DNA of 64,000 nt from Beta vulgaris subsp. vulgaris (Eukaryota; Streptophyta; Magnoliopsida; Caryophyllales; Amaranthaceae). Positions 1 to 11,387 of the stretch are shown here, one piece after another; the first letter of the stretch is position 1; the number at the start of each line of letters is the position of its first letter. Under the pieces are notes generated by a model, which saw only the letters and a list, made by a program, of their open reading frames with translations, searched no databases and was not told where the DNA came from. The translations under genes were made by a program, and so were the position numbers. The stretch covers positions 7,216,984 through 7,280,983 of the forward strand of contig NC_079209.1 of NCBI RefSeq assembly GCF_026745355.1, in the 5' to 3' direction.

Positions 1-2700
1 TCAGATAATGTCTAAACCATCAGTTCCTTATAAGCCTAATAATACAGCAGATTTTTGTTGTGAGCCTTGTGTCTTTGCTAAATTTCATAATACACCTTTT
101 CCTATTTCAACTTCACATGCTGGTGATATTTTTCAATTAGTTCATGTGGATCTTTGGGGTCCATATAGACCGCCTTCATTGACTGGAGCTTGTTATTTTT
201 TTTAACTATTCTTGATGAGTATTCAAGAACTACTTGGACACATTTGGTTCATTCCAAAACCCAAGTTCCTACTTTACTGAAAGAATTTATTGCATATGTT
301 GAAAATCACTTTAACACTTCTATTAAAATAACTAGAAGTGACAATGGTACTGAGATATTTCAGGCAGTTTGCACCACTCTCTTTGCTAGTAAAGGCATAC
401 TTCATCAAAGAAGTCTTCCTGGTAAACCTCGGCCGAATGGCAGAGTTGAAAGAAAGCATAAACACCTTCTTGAAACTGCCAATTCAAGGCCATTACTTTT
501 CATGCTTCTCTTCCTAGCAAATTTCGGGGGAGTATTTATTAGCAGCTACATACCTCATCAATCTAATGCCCTCTTTTGTCTTACAATGGAACACACCCTA
601 TGAATCTCTTATGAAACAAGTTCCTTCTTATGATCATTTAAGGATCATTGGTTGTTTATGTTATGCTTCTTGCAAAACTTTTGATAAGTTTTCTCCAAGA
701 GCAGGAAATGCATTTTCCTAGGATATCCTTATGGCCAGAAAGGCTATAAACTCTATGATCTTGAATCTCACAAGATTCTTCTAAGTAGAGATGTTAAATT
801 TCCGGAAATTGATTTTCCTTTCCAAAAATCTTATTCTGTTTCTACGAAGAGAATCCTTGTTTTTCTACTCTCATGGTCAGTCCTGCTATTCATGATGATG
901 ATATTCCATATTTCTTTTCTTCTTCTCCTTCAAAAACAGACAATCATTCTACTACCATTTATTCTTCTACTTCTCCTATGATTTCTTCTTCTTCTCCAGA
1001 CCATGCTATTTCTTCTCTTAATTCCACTCAAGAAGTTTCTCATTCTTCTTCTCCTATTTTACTTTTATCATCTCCTACTTCTATTCCTTCTTCATGTGCT
1101 CCTACACTCAGAAGATCTGTTAGACAAAAACTTCCATCCACTGCAAAATTGAAAGATTTTATTATTCCTTCTTCTATTATGCCTACTAATTCTATTTCTT
1201 CTTCTTTCAATGCTTTTTCTTGTCTTGAATTATCTCATTTACCTGATGACAATCTTGCTAGCTTAGCAAATTTTTTGTCTAATGTTGAGCCTTCTTTTTA
1301 TGCTCAAGCTAAGAATGACCCTAGGTGGGTGGCAGCTATGGAAAAAGAGTTGGAAGCTCTTGATCACAATGGTATATGGGATGTTGTTGACTTACCTTCC
1401 AATATTAAACCCATTGGATGTAAATGGGTTTTTAAAACCAAATTTAATCCTGGTGGGACTGTAGAAAGGTGTAAATATAGGCAGATTAGTTGCCATGAGA
1501 GATAGACAAGTCAAAGGCAAGGACTATAAACACACTTTTAGTCCAGTTGCAAAATTTATAACTATTAAGACTATCTTAGCTATTGCTGCTGCTTGTAATA
1601 TGGAGCTTCATCAATTGGACATTAATAATACCTTCTTACATGGGTTTATTGTTGAAGATTTATATATGCATCCAGCTTTGGGTTACACCAAAGCTAAACT
1701 AGGTCAGGTTTGTAAACTCAAGAAATTAATCTATGGCCTGAAACAGGCATCCAGACAATGGAATTTGGAGTTAACCAAATTCCTTCTTCAACTTGGTTTT
1801 CAGCAATCCAAGTATGATTATTCAATGATCACTCTTAAATCTAGTGATACTTTTACTATTGTGGTGGCATATGTGGATGATTTATTGCTTGTTGGCACTC
1901 ATCTTTCAAGTATTCAACAGCTCAAAGCACAATTATGTGATGACTTCACTATTAAAGATCGAGGTCCTCTCAAATACTTTCTTGGTATTGAGGTTACTAG
2001 AGATATTATTGGCATTCTACTCGATTAAAGTATATCTTGGATTTACTTCATAACACTTCTATGACTGATTTTAAGATAGCAGATTGTTCTTTGCCTCAAG
2101 GTCTGAAACTCAGTAAACATGATAGTGATTTAATGACAAACCCTGAACTTTATAGGAGGATTATTGGCAAACTTTTGTATTTGAACATGACCATGCTTGA
2201 TATTTCCTTTGATGTTCAACAACTCAGTAAGTTCCTTTGTGCTCCTAGAGTTCCTCACTTTCTAGCTGCAGAACATGTTCTCAGATACCTTAAAGGCACT
2301 TTACATCATGGTTTATTCTATTCTGCTGACTCCACATTGCAAGTCCATGCTTACTGTGATGTAGATTGGGGGTACTTGTACTAATTCAGCTAGATCTCTA
2401 TCTGGCTATTGTGTGTTCCTTGGTACTTCTCTTATTTCTTAAAAGACCAAGAAACAGAACGTGGTGTCCAAAATCTCTATTGAAGCTGAATATAGGAGCA
2501 TGAGTCACACTACTAGTGTGCTTACATGGATTACTATTCTTCTCTCACAGTTAAACATCACAGTTCCTATTCCTATGCCTTTGTTTTGTGACAACAAAGC
2601 TGCTCAACATATTGTTGACAATCCTTGTTTTCATGAGAGAACTAAACGTCCACATTGATGTTCACTATATTCGAGCAAATGTTGAATTTGTCAAAGATCC
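1..2700 (+). mobile_element. Decayed Ty1/copia retrotransposon, 5' truncated by window
   Basis: A broken pol polyprotein reads left to right in the Ty1/copia order. A GAG-pre-integrase/zinc-binding stretch with a CEPC...H pattern lies at about 8-200, and an integrase core (VDLWGPYR, SDNGTEI) at 140-500. Reverse transcriptase runs from about 1310 to 2010 (WVAAMEKELEAL, LHQLDINNTFLHG, LIYGLKQASRQW and the catalytic YVDDLLL near 1870). RNase H (EAEYRSM, FCDNKAAQHI) follows at 2470-2650. Integrase before RT identifies copia rather than gypsy. The frame shifts near 200, 600, 1490, 2030 and 2380, and stops interrupt the linker at 600-870, so it is a pseudogene. A Ser/Pro-rich linker lies at 873-1200. 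A purine-rich tract at 2711-2753 may be the polypurine tract. No LTR was recognised at either end, and the 5' half lies outside the window. Confidence 0.93.
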
Positions 2701-3560
2701 GTGAAAGATTTGAGGGAGGAAGGGGTAGAGGAAAGGAGAGGAGAGAGAAAATCTGGGTAAAAAATATTTTCCTCCAAAATTATTTATTTGGCCGAAATTA
2801 ATTTTCTGATTTTTCAGATTTTTTGTTTATTTTGTATTTTTCGAAATTATTTAAAATATTTTTAAAAATTATAAAAAATGATTTTGGTATTTTCTACAAT
2901 CATTTCAAAGTAAAAAAAAAAAAGGTAAAAGAAAGCTAAGGTTGGTGGCTCACATTCATTGTGGTCCCATATTTTCTATAAGAGACATGAAGATGATGGT
3001 CGCCAATATTTTCACCCTGCCACAAGTGTCGGAATCTGAGGCGACCAAAAGCCACCAAGGGCGTGGTCGATATACAATTCTAGTAATCCAAGAGTAATTT
3101 AGATTGAGTATTCACGATATCTACTAGGAAAGGAAAAAATGAAACATATCCCCACAAGTCAGAGTATATTCATTGTTATACTAGATGTATGTTTATTAAA
3201 AGTTTTGGCCCGCGGGTTCAAATATGAAGATCTATCACCTATCCACTAATCAGTGTAGTCTTATAGTTCTCTTCTCAAAAATCGAAAGATAATATATTCA
3301 ATAATCAATTTCATAATTTCAATTTATAATTATATGGATCAGTAATATGATAAGATCATAATTATTATTTTCTATTTGATAGAAAATATATTTAGGATAA
3401 TATATATTTTCTCACAATTTAGGATATAATAATTTGTATAGATTTATTATTATATCTTTTAGATTAAAACTTCGAACGTAAAGCCTAGTTAAATCCCTGA
3501 AAATTCTATTGTTCTCCCAAGAGCATGGTGTACATGGTGGACCCAGTGATTTAGTTCCGT
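2701..3560. other. AT-rich non-coding stretch after the copia relic
   Basis: No coding potential is visible. Position suggests the 3' flank or LTR remnant of the copia element, but I found no paired LTR. A short palindromic AT-rich section lies at 3360-3460. Confidence 0.4.
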
Positions 3561-3564
3561 TTTC

Positions 3565-3940
3565 GATGAGTAAATGTTATATTTCAACAAATGTTCGTTT
3601 TAAGCATATTTTTCAGTGAAAAAGTATGTTCTATATTCCATAAAAATTGTTCTAATTTCAATAAGTACATGTTCTATTTCAAGAAATGTTCACTTTGAGC
3701 ATATTTTTAGCAAAAATATATGTTCTATTTTCCGTGAAAATTGTTCTATTTTCAATAAGCACTGTTCTATTTCAATAAATGTTCGTTTTAAGCTTATTTT
3801 TCAGCTAGAAAAATATGTTCTATTTTTCGTGAAAATTGTTCTATTTTCGATAAGCAAATGTTCGTTTACAACTTATTTTTCAACAAAAGTATTTTCTGTT
3901 TTTTGTAAAAACATGGTCTATGTTTGATGAGCAAATGTTA
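3565..3940. repeat. Minisatellite, about 90-bp unit, four degenerate copies
   Basis: Four consecutive units each carry the ordered landmarks ATGTTCGTTTTAAGC, TATTTTTCAG, ATATGTTCTATTTT, GTGAAAATTGTTCTATTTTC and AATAAGCA. Units start near 3591, 3687, 3779 and 3859 and become more diverged to the right. It is non-coding, because the apparent reading frame through it is a by-product of the repeats. Confidence 0.75.
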
Positions 3941-3954
3941 TAATTAAGTAATTG

Positions 3955-4185
3955 AATTATGGTAATGTTCCACTTCAACAGTAAAATGTTCATTTTCATA
4001 ATTGAATTCTGGTAATGTTTCACTCCAATAGTAAAATGTTCATTTTGGTAAGTGAACTCTTGTCATGTTCCACTTCAGGAAATAAAATATTCGTTTTTGT
4101 AAATAAATTCCTATAATGTTCCATTTCAAGTTTTCAACAATAAAATATTCGTTTTTATTCTCATAAATGTTCTATTTTACGTAAT
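3955..4185. repeat. Second minisatellite, about 57-bp unit, four copies
   Basis: Directly after the 90-bp array, the motif TAATGTTCCACTTCAACAG followed by TAAAATGTTCATTTT recurs about every 55-60 bp, with the later copies degenerate. It shares the TGTTC core with the neighbouring array, so both probably belong to one larger repeat-bearing element. Confidence 0.65.
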
Positions 4186-4745
4186 GAAAGCACAATTCTC
4201 ACTGTGCTCCTGAAAACACAATCCACGAATTATTAAATCTCTACATCCGCATGCTGCACCCAAGCTAGTTGAAATCTTGAAATCCGTTTCAGGAAGTATA
4301 TATGGAACTAGAATTGGGTAACAAATGTTACAACATATTTTTTGTTCTTCTAGGTAACTTTATCAGCAGTTCTCCTAAGATCGCTTTAGTTTAACATTTA
4401 AGTTACGATGACCAAGTAGTAAAACTATTCATTATTGCCTTTGTTTTGTGGCATATTCAGTGACACTTTCCCAGCAATCATACGTTTTCATATATCATAA
4501 CTCAAACGGCCAGCAGGTCCGAGGAATAGTGATACATGTCCACGAAAGTGGGAATTTCATAATTACCAAATAGAGAAAAGTGGGAATAATAGATTGATTG
4601 GTCATAAAAAGAAAGTGAATACGTGGTGTTACCTGAGTCTAGTTAGTCATAATATAAAGAAACACAAATTTATATTTTACAACCAAGAGTATAAAGTGCA
4701 ATGGAGTCCCGATTAATACTCTTTTCATATATTCTCATCATATTA
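4186..4745. other. Non-coding spacer
   Basis: I see no gene, recognisable repeat or element ends here. Confidence 0.4.
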
Positions 4746-4748
4746 TTA

Positions 4749-5038
4749 GGCTTTATTTGGTTGACATCCAATTGCCTAGGAATTGCAAGTTTCTAGCAAG
4801 TACAAGTACAAGTCGATGTTTGTTTAACTATAGTATAGGAAGTGGAAGTTCCTAGGAAGTTCTACTTCCCACACAATAAGGGAAGTTGCTTACTTAGTTC
4901 TCCCTATATAAGTGTCACTTCCCATTCTATCTTCCCATAGCCTACCAAACAATTTTGCTTACTTCCTGGGAAGTGAAATTTCATGAAAAGTGAAAAATCA
5001 AGGGAAGATCAACTTCCCAAGTGCAACCAAACGAGACC
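4749..5038. mobile_element. Tourist-like (PIF/Harbinger) MITE, 290 bp
   Basis: The left end GGCTTTATTTGGTTG and the right end, read in reverse complement as GGTCTCGTTTGGTTG, form imperfect terminal inverted repeats. They are flanked by TTA at 4746-4748 and TTA at 5039-5041, the 3-bp target duplication expected for PIF/Harbinger elements. The inside is rich in GGAAGT/ACTTCC motifs in both orientations, giving a strongly self-complementary element. It has no coding capacity. Confidence 0.8.
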
Positions 5039-5041
5039 TTA

Positions 5042-6309
5042 CTCCATCACTCTCAAAATAATTTGAACATTTTTATTTTATATTTGTATCAAATTAGTTT
5101 GAACACTTTCATTTTTGACATGATTCCACTATTAATATATTATTTATTTTATGCTTTTTTGACCCACACTTTACTTTTTAACAATAAAAAGTTATCCAAC
5201 TTTTTCTCTCATCGAATAAAAAAAACTTCCACCAACTTCTATCACGTCTACTTTTAATAAAATAACATTTGACAATCACACTACAACTTATCACCTTAAA
5301 ATATATATCCCAACGAATATTCAGATCTTTCTAGGACGAGGGTAAATTTTTTCCTATGTTTTTTCCTCTATCCTATATAATTGCCATACTTGACTTTTTC
5401 ATATTAATTGGAACACTGTCATTTTAGATAGATATGGGTCTATTAATTATATATTATGTCTCACTTTACATCCATCCCCATACCCTTATTTAAAAAATAA
5501 CATAATAAGAGCATCAAAAATGGAGGGCTCTTAGGTGACTCTTAATTTCAAGAGCTAGCTCTTACGGGTTCTTAATAAGAGATAGGCGTTAATTTTTCTG
5601 AAATAATAGCTATGTGCTCTGAATAAGAGTCATTGGCTGGGGGCTAGCTGGGGGTGGAGGTTAGGATTAGGGTTAAGGGTTAGAGATTAGGGGTTTAGGT
5701 GTTAGGGTTAGGGGTTAATAATGGTAAAATTGTAAATAAAACAGATGTCAACTTAATGTCCGTTAAAAAAGGGCATTTTGTGAAAGTTTTCGAAAACTCA
5801 TTTGAGGGTATATGGTGAATTTCGTAATTTGTCGAGGATATATGATGAAAAAATCGTAAAAATAATATCATTTCATACGCTCCACAGTATGAAGATAAGC
5901 TTGCAAACGAGAGTTGGGTTTGTTCTCATGGTGTGGAGGTAGTGTAGAAGTGTACAAGGGGGAAAGAGATGTATGAGCCTTTTTTCGTGTCGGGGAGGTT
6001 TTAAGGTTGCCTTATAGAGGTGCAAAGGCAAAAAAGATGGTCAATCGATTCGCTGTCGGAATGCCATAAGTCATAGGGGATTTTATGTATGTCTTCGACT
6101 CCTAGGCTATTATAACAAATTTTCCAATGAAAGATTTTCAGCTTTGGAGGTAAGCCAAGTGACGAGATCCAGCGTTAGGGATCAATATCGTGAGCCAACC
6201 AAGTGGTTGACTTTGTTGTGAAGTTGCCAGAGGGGGTGGCCGGTGGGGACCCATATTGGGGTATCTTGAAGGTCAATGATGGGAGAAGGATGCCTTTTAT
6301 TTTATCAAT
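5042..6309. other. Non-coding spacer with telomere-like repeat element
   Basis: No gene was recognised. The section 5636-5890 is one copy of a repeat family also present near 58.05-58.76 kb in reverse orientation. It combines degenerate telomere-type repeats with a stretch containing GAGGGTATATGGTGAATTTC. The remaining sequence up to 6310 is unassigned. Confidence 0.45.
5645..5720. repeat. Degenerate telomere-like (TTAGGG/TTTAGGG) interstitial repeat
   Basis: About ten G-rich heptamer-like units such as TTAGGATTAGGGTTAAGGG and TTTAGGTGTTAGGG occur in a row, on a GGGGGTGGAGG background. The units are irregular and mutated, so this is an interstitial remnant, not an active telomere. A mirror copy on the other strand lies at 58.66-58.74 kb. 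Confidence 0.7.
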
Positions 6310-6311
6310 TA

Positions 6312-6582
6312 CTTCCTCCGTTTTTTTATAGATGCTACATTTCCCTTAAATGGAAATGTCATAATAGATGCTACATACCATAAATGGATTCCTTCTCACC
6401 ATAAAATCTTTAAATACTATTAAAAAGTTGGTGGTCCCTCACCTTCTCTTTTAAAATACTCATACTTTTTCCTTAACAAATGGTTTTTTAATCAAAAAGT
6501 GGTGGTCCCCTACTTTCTCTCTCTACCTTTTTTAAAAACCTCCCACTTTCTCTATGTAGCAAGAATAAAAACACGGAGGAAG
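6312..6582. mobile_element. Stowaway MITE (Tc1/mariner), 271 bp
   Basis: The ends CTTCCTCCGT and ACGGAGGAAG are inverted repeats flanked by TA on both sides (6310-6311 and 6583-6584). Sub-terminal segments are also complementary (ATAGATGCTACAT and its degenerate partner ATGTAGCAAG). No coding capacity. Confidence 0.85.
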
Positions 6583-6584
6583 TA

Positions 6585-7616
6585 CATGTTGGGGGGAAGA
6601 GACTTTAAAGTTTGGTGACATCTCATGTTTTTTTTGGTGGATAAACTCTTTGAGATGAAGATTAAGTTCAACTTGATTAACTGAAAAACTAATAATGTTA
6701 AGCAAATTGTCGTGTGACAACCAATTATCAAGGGAAAAGAGGATGTCTATTCCATTTCCTATATTTGTTGAGAGAGGATTTGTTTCCAAATAAGAAAGTC
6801 GTTAGGTTTGGCTTTGTAGTTGAAGAAACTCTTGTTTTGGAGGTATCTTTTTCGGATCTAAGAGGCCCAAAGTTTATCCGTATCCATGAGGATTTCCAGC
6901 CTAATTTTGCAATATATAGAAGCTTTATTAGGTGGTAGGATTTTCTGAAGACCTAGAGACCTCCTCTATTTTTTGGTTGAATTGGAAAATTTTATCCCAA
7001 GCTATCAAGGGAATAGCGTTTATTTTCTTTTTGTTGTCTAAAAAAATGTCTACCCAAAGTATGTAGAGATTTTGCTATATTTGATAGAAGGAAGGAGGAG
7101 GAGCAAACACATAATGGCAAAGCCTCAAGGTTATTTTGGATGAGGGAGAGTCATCCTGTTTTAGAGAGGAAACCTGCCTCCTAATGAATTTATTGATATG
7201 TTTTTTAAGTAATGTATATGAAGTCAGTTTTTGTGGGATGAAAAGAACTGAAATAGACTCCCGAGTATCTTCCCAGTTAGAATTCGGTAACATGTTGAAC
7301 TGAGCAGCTAGAGCGATTTTCTTGGAATTCTTTATGTGTTTCGAGAAAATGATTGATGATTAATGGAAATTCACTATTTGTCCTGAGTGGAGGCATAAAT
7401 CATCAATAGATCTTTTTACTTTGTTACAAGTTGAAGTCATAGCTTTGCAATATACAAGACTATTGTCTAAGAGACGAGGAATGTTGGATGCACGTGGTTG
7501 TATTTTGAAACTAGTCTTGTTTGCCGATCTCAACTATAAGCGCGAATTTCCTTCTAAAAACTTATATCGAATCTTTCGAATACATAACATATGTCCTCAT
7601 ATGATATACTACCTCT
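6585..7616. other. Non-coding or unrecognised stretch
   Basis: Short open frames exist on both strands, but none shows a family motif, consistent splice signals or a matching neighbouring frame. The stretch may be part of a decayed retroelement, but I cannot support that from motifs. Confidence 0.35.
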
Positions 7617-7618
7617 GT

Positions 7619-7866
7619 TTTTTTTTAGTTGCAACATTTGCTTTTTCACATTTGCCGAGACGATTCTTTGAACATTAATATCTCTTATTGGGTGTAAGTA
7701 AAAATTATAAAAATTTGATATTTGGAGTTGTCGCATTGAGACGAATCTAACAAGACCCCACTTGACTATGTTTTTTCTTATATAATAATGCGAAATAGTT
7801 CATCAAAGTTGGTTGATGAATAGTGCCACAAACTAAATGTTGCAACTAAAAAAAATACGGAGGTAG
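7619..7866. mobile_element. Stowaway MITE, 248 bp
   Basis: CTACCTCTGTTTTTTTTTAG at the left and its complement, ending in ACGGAGGTAG, at the right form inverted repeats next to TA dinucleotides. The pairing continues inward through GTTGCAACATTTG and ATGTTGCAAC. Non-coding. Confidence 0.85.
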
Positions 7867-8372
7867 TACATAATACAATTGTTTGTAGGAAACATACTTC
7901 CTAACTTATTAATGTATGTTTAAGATAACCACGAAGTAAAAAATGATAAAACAACATAAAATATTGACTTAATTGTTTCACATTTCCAATGAATACTATC
8001 CAACATATTTCCATGCATGCACAATGTACTTATGTTGCTAAACATTTAAATATGATTTGAACATTTTCTAGTTATCTATGTGTTTGAACAAAAAAAAAAT
8101 ATAAGAAGCTGATAAATCTGGTTCACTGATCTATAAATAATACTTATATCTTTTTTATGTCATATGAAATATCATATTATCTTCGTCTGCATGTAATCGT
8201 ATTAACATTAATATTACAATTATATAGATTACAAACATTGGGTTACCCCTTCAAAATTGGAACATCATATTTGTCCACTTTTTCTTTGTTTTTAATGGGA
8301 CTATTGATATTCCTTTTGAAGTTAGGCAATTAAAACAAGTCTTTGTTGCTTCAAAAAACACAACTCTCCATT

Positions 8373-9401
8373 GTTGGATTCAGTGGCGGAGCTAGGATTT
8401 CAAAATCGCGGGGTCACAAAAAAAAAATTGAAGTACCACTATTTACGGTTGACGTTGAAGAACATGAATTATCTTGAGATTTATTTTCTTGAACATAAAT
8501 TGTCGAACATCGGGTTGTTTTCCATTGCCTTTGATTTTTTTTATCCACGTGTGTCATTCATCATTTCCTATATTCATTATTTAATACACATAAATGAACA
8601 CATATGAATTAACTATTAAACTATATGAAAATCAATCAATAGATTACCATCATAAAAAAACTAAATCATCATAGAAAATTATAAATTAATTAACACTACC
8701 TAATTTATACAAAGTCACATCTTACAAATTCACACATTCACGGAAAAAAAACTTAACAACAAACTCACAAAGTGCATCAATCACAATTCACAAATTCGAT
8801 AGTTCACATGTACACAAATATTAAAAATTAAAATTAATATAAACCAAATAAGATTTTATATACTTCATATAGGAATTAAGAAATTAATTGTATAAAAGAA
8901 TTAGAATTTAAACTCATTCAAGCATCAATATCTGATATTAATTATCAAAAAGAAAAGCATCAATATCTGATGGGCAATGGTTGCCAGCTGCCGCGAGGTC
9001 GGAGGAGCGGTGTAAGCGTGGGCGCGTGGTCGGCGGATTACGGCCGTTCGCGTTGCATGAATTGGGCTGCACTTTTGAGTTTTTGCTGTGGTAGATGTAT
9101 TGGGAAAGTAAAGGACTAAGGAGGGAGAAAGTGATAACTGATAGGTTTTAAAAATTAAAAGATTTTTAAGTTCAATTAAAAATCTGGTTTTAATGAGAGT
9201 TGGGACCCACTCTAAAATTGTCATTAATAAGTCTGCAAAAGTGGGCAAGTGGCAGACAAGGTACAGAGAAAAACTTTCTAGGCTAGACGTTGTGGGCTTG
9301 TGGGCTGAATTTTTTCTTTCACGAAAATTCTTAATTTTTTTTTTATTTGAGGGGTCACGTGACCCCACGTGACCCGTATTGGCTCCGCCACTGGTTGGAT
9401 T
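8373..9401. mobile_element. Non-autonomous hAT transposon, 1013 bp, with exact 8-bp target duplication
   Basis: The element proper is 8381-9393. It starts CAGTGGCGGAGCTAGGA and ends TTGGCTCCGCCACTG, a 12-13-bp terminal inverted repeat. The octamer GTTGGATT stands at 8373-8380 and again at 9394-9401, the 8-bp duplication typical of hAT insertions. Sub-terminal GGGGTCAC/GTGACCCC motifs occur near both ends, at the right as an overlapping palindrome. The interior shows no transposase; its longest frame (minus strand, about 8925-9368) has no transposase motif. The perfect duplication suggests a fairly recent insertion. Confidence 0.92.
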
Positions 9402-11387
9402 GATGTTATTGTCAAGGCTTTGTTGTCCCTCTTAAAAATTTAACAAGTGACCATTACAACATCAAAATGCTTGTTCCGTGTTAAATTGCTCTATGCTTTT
9501 TGTCATAAATTCTTGGTTGGGAGTTCTTACCTTAATACAGCTAAAAACAGCCTCATAATTTGAATTTTGAAATATCATTAATATGGTGGTGTCCCCCATT
9601 TACTATACTTCGAAATATAAGTATCCCTTCTCTATTATTGATGGCCTTACTAAACCCCACTTCTGTTAAGTATTGACTGTATTTCTTTAGTTCCTTCAGA
9701 CTTCAATCCCTCTCCAAAAGAAGCGACGAAAAAGCAAGAATGTCACTTAGAAAAAGTTGGTGCCAAATTCCCTGATCTACTTCCATTTGTGCGCAACTTT
9801 TTATGAGAAATTTTTTTTACCATCCGATTTATTTTTTTACTCTTATGTTTTCTTAAACGAGGAGAATTCCCTTGTAAAAGGGAATATTGGGGATCATTCT
9901 TGCAAAGTGAGGTTAAAATCAAACTCTATCATAGGGTGAAAGGAGAGTCTCACAATCACTAGGCTAATCTTAATCTTAATCTTAATCTTAATCTTAATCT
10001 TAATCTTAATATCTACCTTTCGGTTTACTAGCCGGACCTAATGATACAACATTTATAATCCTATGAAATTTTATTTGCTAGGATAGTCTTACGTCATTGT
10101 CTATAACAGAGGTCATCAGGAGTTGGGTTAGGCCCACTTTTTGCTCACAATAATGGCCCATAAGATTTATGGTGGGCCTAAATATGGGGCCGGAATTTTC
10201 TGCTCAAACTTGGGAATAAAACGAATTCGGATTGTTTTAGTATTCTAGTTAGCCTAAGGCTAAAATTGAGTATTTTCTTTATTTCTTTCAAAAGAAATTG
10301 AGTACTTTCTAATTTTTATTGATACGCAAATTTTATTTTAACGAGTCAGGTTGGACCTGCTAGTCAGGCTTATGTTTATTCGCACTCTCTCTATCTCTAA
10401 TATGTTTGTCCTCATAAAATTTCAGTCAATAACTTTTCTAAAGCAATATTTGGATACTAGTGTAAATCAATACAGACAAAAAAAAAACATGTTTATAAAT
10501 AGATTGTCTACCGGATATTGGCATGTGTGATTGATCCTTGTAGTATTTCCTGTGAATTCATTGCTATAACTATATACCTAACGGATTGTTAAACTATAAA
10601 AATACCTGAGTTAGCCTTGTATAAGACGATTATATAGTTATATCACGAGTTCATGACGTTAAAGAAGAAGGGTATCTTTGATAAGATGTGAGGCGACCTA
10701 ACGAGATACTTAAATACGGCAATTTGGATTATGTTATTGTAATTTGTATGCACACCTCTCATCAAGGATTTGTCATTGGTGGTGATAGCAACAACACGAA
10801 CATCATAAGCAAAGTCTATGCTGTCTATGATCTTTGGCTAAATGAAAATTGTTGATCAATCAAATGATAACTATTCAATTTAGTCTACAATAGATTTGTC
10901 AACTAGGGTCAGATTTCGGTTGGATTTGGATTTCTCTCGGATTTCTCTCAATATCTTCGAGGGTCGGTTCGAGTCGAGATAGAGATTGGCAGCTCTACGT
11001 GTTCAATCATGCAATTTGGTGGAGGTTTAGAATTGAGTCGGGTAGCTGAGATTTGAATAGTCGGCTATACACCAATTTTGCTTAGTTTAACTCATATGAA
11101 CAGAACTCAGGACATAAAACGCCAATTTGTACAATGTCCAGATACTCCTAGCAGCACCAAGATAATGATTGATGGTCCTTGTTTCAGTTTCATTCAAAAT
11201 TTTGAGAATAATCACGTAAAATGCCTGGAAAGGGACTTCTTATACAAAAGGATCTCATATTTGAGAGCCAAAAACGTTGTGCACTGGTAAATATAACTAC
11301 AATTCTGCTAAATTAGAAGTGACAATATTTTTAAAATTGATAATATCAATACAAGTCCTGGGATCAGATTACGTGCAACCCCGAAAT
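9402..11387. other. Gene-free spacer upstream of the EMC3 3' end
   Basis: Apart from the hexanucleotide microsatellite near 9965, I see no gene or clear element. The last few hundred bases may hold the EMC3 3' UTR and polyadenylation region, since EMC3 is transcribed leftward. Confidence 0.4.
9965..10010. repeat. (TAATCT)n microsatellite
   Basis: Seven perfect TAATCT hexamers plus a partial one (46 bp). Confidence 0.97.

Noticed and set aside
5645..5720. True telomere or chromosome end
   Set aside because: Units are degenerate, the tract is under 100 bp and is embedded between other repeats.
8925..9368. 147-codon minus-strand frame inside the hAT element
   Set aside because: No transposase motif, low-complexity composition, and it spans the element's terminal repeat; treated as chance.
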